Shown here piece by piece: positions 60,144-64,000 of a stretch of DNA of 64,000 nucleotides; position 1 is the first letter of the stretch; each line of letters begins with the position of its first letter. This DNA is from Oleiphilaceae bacterium (GTDB lineage: Bacteria > Pseudomonadota > Gammaproteobacteria > Pseudomonadales > Oleiphilaceae). The DNA lies in assembly GCA_022447365.1 (NCBI GenBank), contig JAKVBL010000012.1:1-64000 (forward strand), given 5' to 3'. Below the pieces are notes generated by a model. That model saw only the letters and a program-made list of their open reading frames with translations, did no database searches and had not been told where the DNA came from. The translations under genes were made by a program, and so were the position numbers.

Positions 60144-61532
60144 ATGAGCATTCCCGCTATTATCATCGACTCACTTAATCAATATGCAGAACATAATGAT
60201 TATGAGGCACCAGAAATCATCCCACGCCACGATGTAGATGACGCTGATCGCGTTTGCTTAACGCTTATGTCAGATATGCTAGGCCGTGCCCAAGTACTTT
60301 TCCCAGCCGATCGCTTTATTTGTCCGGAGTTACTCAATAATTGTATGGGTCGTGAACTTAAAGTGGTTGAGCAAAGCGATCAAAATAGCTTGTTAAGCCA
60401 ATATGAACTTAACGCGATCCCAGCCATCCCCGACATCACGGGCATACCGACAATCGTTGATAATGCGCTCCAGGAAAATACCAGTGAGTACGCCTTCGTT
60501 GACATTGGTTTAGCAAAAGATCTCATTCGAATTAAGCGAAGCATTTTCAACAAGATGCTTCAGAAAGCACAAACCGGAGACTTCTCGGTAGCAATTGTTA
60601 GCGTCAATCAACACAAGGACGCACGTAAAGATGAAGTCGATATTGTCACGGCTCTTGAGAAGTTCACAACGATTCGTGTCAAGCAACGAATCGAAGATAC
60701 TCTAGAGCTTCCTCCTCTTCCGGAAAGTGCACGCGATATTATTCGTTTACGCGCCAATCCCGACGCGAGCAGCGAAGAACTGTCGACTATCGTAGAAAAA
60801 GATCCAAGCCTTTCGGCACAGGTAGTTAGTTGGGCATCGAGTTCGTTTTATAGTACAAGCGGCTCAGTTAAATCGGTGCACGATGCAATCGTACGCGTAC
60901 TAGGTTTTGATCTAGTGATGAACCTATCAATGGGCTTATCGCTGGGACGCACGCTTAATCTGCCAACGGATGAGCCTGAAGGCTACTTACCTTATTGGCA
61001 AAAAGCATTGTGGATGGCGCTAGGAACAACAGCACTGATTCGTAAAATCAGCCCTGCTTATCGCCCTAGCTATGGCATGGCCTATCTTTCTGGTCTGCTT
61101 CATAATTTTGGCTATTTAGTGCTCGCACATATTTTCCCACCTCATCACGCGCTTCTATGTCGTTATAAAGAAGCAAATGCACACGTTGATCCATCGATTC
61201 TAGAGGCTTACTGTCTCGATCTGACAAGTGAACAAGTCGGCAGTATGTTAATGAACGTTTGGACCTTACCTGATGAAGTGATCGTAGCTCTGCGTCATCA
61301 GAAAAACCCAGATTACGATGATGAACACGCACAGTACGCAAAGTTACTGCACATCACTCAATATATGTTGGGTAAACACGGTGTGATTCCACAAACAATC
61401 AAGAAGACACCCGAAGATTTATTCGAATTTTTTAGTATGAGTGAAGAAGACGCCGACGAGGCTCTGCTGCCATTATTCGAAGCCCCAGAAGAGGTGATTG
61501 GAATGGCTGCAATGATGAAAACTGGAAGCTAA
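60144..61532 (+). CDS. YbaK/aminoacyl-tRNA deacylase-like and HDOD two-domain protein
   Basis: 462 residues. Residues about 1-155 match the YbaK/ProRS-editing fold (YRDVDDADRV-like start and SQYELNAIPAIPDITGIPTIVD), though a catalytic Lys is uncertain. Residues about 190-400 are an HDOD domain (LPPLPESARDIIRLRANPDASSEEL split, LSAQVVSWASSSFYS, YGMAYLSGLLHNFGYLVLAHIF), a signalling output domain without the catalytic HD. This fusion is known in Pseudomonas-type bacteria. Role is unknown, probably signalling. Confidence 0.85.
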   Translation: MSIPAIIIDSLNQYAEHNDYEAPEIIPRHDVDDADRVCLTLMSDMLGRAQVLFPADRFICPELLNNCMGRELKVVEQSDQNSLLSQYELNAIPAIPDITGIPTIVDNALQENTSEYAFVDIGLAKDLIRIKRSIFNKMLQKAQTGDFSVAIVSVNQHKDARKDEVDIVTALEKFTTIRVKQRIEDTLELPPLPESARDIIRLRANPDASSEELSTIVEKDPSLSAQVVSWASSSFYSTSGSVKSVHDAIVRVLGFDLVMNLSMGLSLGRTLNLPTDEPEGYLPYWQKALWMALGTTALIRKISPAYRPSYGMAYLSGLLHNFGYLVLAHIFPPHHALLCRYKEANAHVDPSILEAYCLDLTSEQVGSMLMNVWTLPDEVIVALRHQKNPDYDDEHAQYAKLLHITQYMLGKHGVIPQTIKKTPEDLFEFFSMSEEDADEALLPLFEAPEEVIGMAAMMKTGS

Positions 61533-61542
61533 GGCTTCCAGT
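61521..61542. terminator. Perfect palindromic hairpin shared by the HDOD and rsmA 3' ends
   Basis: ACTGGAAGC-TAAG-GCTTCCAGT covers both stop codons, which overlap (TAA of the HDOD gene, TAG of rsmA). No T-tract. It may protect or end both transcripts. Confidence 0.5.
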
Positions 61543-62329
61543 TGGTCAAGGCCGCATACTGGGCAAGACTTAAATTTTCAGGGCGCAATCCAGCATCAAT
61601 ATCTAGCTCTTCAAGCGCTTCCAGCTCAATCACACCCGACAAAGCATTACGTAAGGTCTTTCTTCGCTTAGTAAATGCCGTTTTAACAATCGTCTGCAAA
61701 CGCTCAAGCGATTCGACTGGATGCGGTAGCTCTTTATGCGGTGTTAATCTCACTATCGCAGAATCAACTTTTGGAGCAGGTTCAAAGGCATCAGGCCCAA
61801 CGATAAATAAAGGCTGAACCCGGCAATAATACTGCGTCATGATGCCTAATCGACCATACAAAGAATGCCCTGGCACAGCAGCCATTCTCTCTACGACTTC
61901 TTTCTGGAGCATAAAATGCATATCTTTCAGATGCTTGATATTGTAGAGCAGGTGGAAGATCAAAGGTGTCGAAATATTGTAAGGCAAGTTACCAACAACA
62001 CGCAGAGGGTGCTTTTCATCAGCTAAAGCATTAAAGTCGAACTTCAGTGCGTCAGCCTCATTAATGTTGAAATCAGGGTAATTAAAGAATTTGGTACGCA
62101 GAACTGGTATCAAATCTCTATCAAGTTCAACAACCTGTAAGTTGCCATCAAGCCCATCTAACAGATGCTCTGTTAGTGCTCCAAGCCCAGGTCCAATTTC
62201 CACCATGCGGTCACCCGGACGCGGATTAATGCCACTGACAATACGCGCAATAATCGCGTCATCGCTTAAGAAGTTCTGTCCAAAGCGTTTTCGCGCTTGA
62301 TGACCAACGGTTTTTTTTCGTTGAGCCAT
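61529..62329 (-). CDS. rsmA: RsmA (KsgA), 16S rRNA dimethyladenosine transferase
   Basis: Dimethylates A1518 and A1519 of 16S rRNA. 266 residues. SAM motif VEIGPGLGALTEHLL (about 43-57), acidic VVELDRDLIP, and the catalytic motif NLPYNIS (about 113-119). It is in the conserved surA-pdxA-rsmA operon (12 bases from pdxA). The usual apaG-apaH are not downstream; a convergent HDOD gene is there instead. Confidence 0.96.
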   Translation of the reverse strand: MAQRKKTVGHQARKRFGQNFLSDDAIIARIVSGINPRPGDRMVEIGPGLGALTEHLLDGLDGNLQVVELDRDLIPVLRTKFFNYPDFNINEADALKFDFNALADEKHPLRVVGNLPYNISTPLIFHLLYNIKHLKDMHFMLQKEVVERMAAVPGHSLYGRLGIMTQYYCRVQPLFIVGPDAFEPAPKVDSAIVRLTPHKELPHPVESLERLQTIVKTAFTKRRKTLRNALSGVIELEALEELDIDAGLRPENLSLAQYAALTNWKP

Positions 62330-62340
62330 ATTCGTTTTAC

Positions 62341-63345
62341 CTATTTAAGAATGTTGTTACTGGCTTTGACCATATCTATAGCCATCGAGATCGCGGTACG
62401 CAAACTTCCCGTATCGATATTTCCAGTTCCAGCTAAATCTAATGCGGTTCCATGGTCCACAGAGGTGCGAATAATCGGTAGACCCAAGGTTATGTTCACT
62501 GACTCGCCAAAGCCTGCATACTTCAAAACAGGGAGCCCCTGGTCGTGATACATAGCAAGCACTGCATCGGCGTTTTCAAGGTATTTTTGAGTAAACAAAG
62601 TGTCTGCAGGTAAAGGACCAACTAACTCGCAAAGCGCATCTTCAAAACTAGCCATGACGGGCTGAATGACGTTGATCTCTTCTCGCCCCATATGACCATC
62701 TTCCCCTGCATGCGGATTCAGCCCAGCCACCAAAATACGAGGCTTCTCAACACCAAACTTACCGCGCATATCAGCAAGTAAAATTTCAATAACGCGCTGT
62801 AAAGATTCAGGAGTAATTGACTGGGAAACGTCCTTAAGGGGTAAGTGAGTACTTGCAAGCGATACTTTCATATGACGATTAGCAAGCATCATAACGACTT
62901 TATCGACGCCACACTTTTCTTGGAGATATTCGGTATGGCCGCTAAAACTCACTCCGGCATCGTTGATCACACCCTTATGAACTGGCGCTGTTACGATCGC
63001 AGAGAATTCTCCGGAAAGACAACCCTCGATAGCACGATCGAGAGTTCTAAGCACATAAGCGGCGTTGTTAGCGTCTAAGTGCCCAGCCATAACAGGTTGA
63101 TCAACCAATACACTACATACAAACGCTTGACCTGAGCTTAACTGGTATGAGGTATTCGGAACATACTCGACCGCTTCAAACGGCACACCTAACTGCTCAG
63201 CACGTTCAACTAGTACTTTAGGATCAGCAATGAAGACTAAAGGTGTAGACCACGATTCTTGTGCTAAAAGTACGCATAGATCAGGGCCAATACCGGAAGG
63301 CTCTCCTGGCGTGACAGCAAGATAATGAGCTCGAGTATCGCCCAC
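62341..63345 (-). CDS. pdxA: PdxA, 4-hydroxythreonine-4-phosphate dehydrogenase
   Basis: NAD-dependent step of pyridoxal phosphate synthesis (DXP-dependent route). 334 residues starting at GTG 63345, which abuts the TAA of surA. Metal-binding and substrate residues: TPGEPSGIGPDLC, FSGHTEYLQE with His, GLNPHAGEDGHMGREE and YHDQGLPVLKYAGFGESVN. Operon with surA and rsmA. Confidence 0.95.
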   Translation of the reverse strand: MGDTRAHYLAVTPGEPSGIGPDLCVLLAQESWSTPLVFIADPKVLVERAEQLGVPFEAVEYVPNTSYQLSSGQAFVCSVLVDQPVMAGHLDANNAAYVLRTLDRAIEGCLSGEFSAIVTAPVHKGVINDAGVSFSGHTEYLQEKCGVDKVVMMLANRHMKVSLASTHLPLKDVSQSITPESLQRVIEILLADMRGKFGVEKPRILVAGLNPHAGEDGHMGREEINVIQPVMASFEDALCELVGPLPADTLFTQKYLENADAVLAMYHDQGLPVLKYAGFGESVNITLGLPIIRTSVDHGTALDLAGTGNIDTGSLRTAISMAIDMVKASNNILK

Positions 63346-64000
63346 TTATAAGCCCTCTACGCGAAGCGTTTCATCTTTAAACTCGATAAATGCTTCAGAC
63401 TTAATTTCTTGCAACCAAATTACGAGTTCTTCCTCAAATTTTCTGCGATAGATCAACTGCCTTGCCTGGTTTTCTTGCACCAAGGCACTGATATCCTGCT
63501 GTCGACTATCTTGAACTTGTAAGATATGCCAACCGAAATTAGATCGAAATGGCTCACTGATTTCACCAACCTTCGTAGCGTTCATCACATCTTCGAACTC
63601 AGGAACCATTTGTCCAGGGCTGACCCAATCTAAAGCGCCACCATCTATCGCCGACACAGGATCATCCGAATTAGATCTCGCTAGCTCTGCAAAATCATCA
63701 CCATTGATCACACGCTCGTAGAGCTTGTCGATAATCTCTTTAGCTTGACGATCGCTACGAATTGCACTCGGTGCCACTAAGATATGGCGCACCTTGCGCT
63801 GCTCAACCCACTGCTCTGTTCCACCGCGTTTATCTAAAGCGGTGATAATGTGAAAGCCACTTGCCGAACGAATCAACTCAGAAGGTTGTCCCTTCTCCAA
63901 GTTTGGCAGTACATCGGCCGCAATCGATGGCAATTCATTCTCTTTACGCCATCCAATAACACCACCATTTAATGCTTGGCGGCCATCAGAACGAGCAATC
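63346..64000 (-). CDS. surA: SurA, periplasmic chaperone, 5' part beyond the window
   Basis: Only the C-terminal portion (about 217 codons) is in the window; the frame stays open to base 64000, so the 5' end is missing. Content: end of the first parvulin domain (ARSDGRQALNGGVIGWRKEN, GFHIITALDKRG), the second parvulin domain (VRHILVAPSAIRSDRQAKEI, FAELARSNSDDP, GALDWVSPGQMVPEFEDV) and the C-terminal helix. SurA escorts outer-membrane proteins to BamA and so works with BamD. Confidence 0.95.
   Translation of the reverse strand, partial: IARSDGRQALNGGVIGWRKENELPSIAADVLPNLEKGQPSELIRSASGFHIITALDKRGGTEQWVEQRKVRHILVAPSAIRSDRQAKEIIDKLYERVINGDDFAELARSNSDDPVSAIDGGALDWVSPGQMVPEFEDVMNATKVGEISEPFRSNFGWHILQVQDSRQQDISALVQENQARQLIYRRKFEEELVIWLQEIKSEAFIEFKDETLRVEGL

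Overview
The window reads as a chromosomal segment of a marine-type gammaproteobacterium. Gene content and order resemble Pseudomonadales/Oceanospirillales: msrPQ-pssA-ilvCHI, rluD-pgeF-clpB divergent from bamD, dsbB-rsd, rpe-gph-trpEGDC, pyrE divergent from crc, rph-yicC-gmk-rpoZ-spoT-ridA-recG, and surA-pdxA-rsmA. The presence of Crc and an Rsd/AlgQ protein next to DsbB favours a Pseudomonas-related lineage. Moderate GC, many fatty-acid or ester related genes and two OruR-type AraC regulators would fit an oil-associated Oceanospirillales genus, but the genus is my inference. I see no prophage, insertion sequence, CRISPR array, tRNA or rRNA gene.

Layout. 1-6.5 kb: a leftward promoter that looks like a stable-RNA promoter at the edge, the methionine sulfoxide repair pair msrPQ, phosphatidylserine synthase, and the branched-chain amino acid operon ilvI-ilvH-ilvC closed by a strong terminator. 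6.5-15 kb: a DUF4124 protein, clpB with a clear sigma-32 promoter, a VanZ-like protein, pgeF, rluD, bamD, nadE and fklB. 15-24.7 kb: an accessory rightward run (Tag-like glycosylase, GST-like protein, GFA protein, exonuclease/GIY-YIG fusion, small membrane proteins, LysE exporter, rlmG, EamA transporter) ending at rep. 24.8-31.1 kb: tex, gshA, a ribosome modulation factor gene, an orphan FliL-like protein, dsbB and rsd. 31.2-38 kb: the most accessory stretch, with a WD40 lipoprotein, a secreted S15/CocE-type hydrolase gene broken by two in-frame stops and preceded by a C9 tract, an AraC regulator, an orphan integrase-type SAM domain, acyl-CoA-binding protein, a DUF4442 protein and a paraoxonase-like esterase. 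38-41 kb: a TRAP transporter of the 2-oxoacid (TakP-like) type with a terminator hairpin at the dctQ start. 41-46.6 kb: trp genes plus gph and rpe. 46.6-58.7 kb: pyrE, crc, rph, yicC, gmk, rpoZ, spoT, ridA and recG, all conserved housekeeping. 58.7-64 kb: an AraC regulator divergent from a 28-codon gene with its own ribosome site and terminator, a YbaK-HDOD protein, and rsmA, pdxA and the 3' part of surA.

Functionally most of the window is core metabolism and stress physiology: amino acid synthesis (ilv, trp), nucleotide synthesis (pyrE, gmk), stringent response (spoT, rpoZ), protein quality control (clpB, fklB, surA, bamD, dsbB), stationary-phase ribosome and sigma factor control (rmf, rsd), and carbon-source hierarchy (crc). 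The best candidates for something undescribed are the short-peptide gene at 59911-59997 beside an AraC regulator, the dctQ start codon lying in the loop of a terminator hairpin, and the twice-interrupted hydrolase with its homopolymer promoter region.
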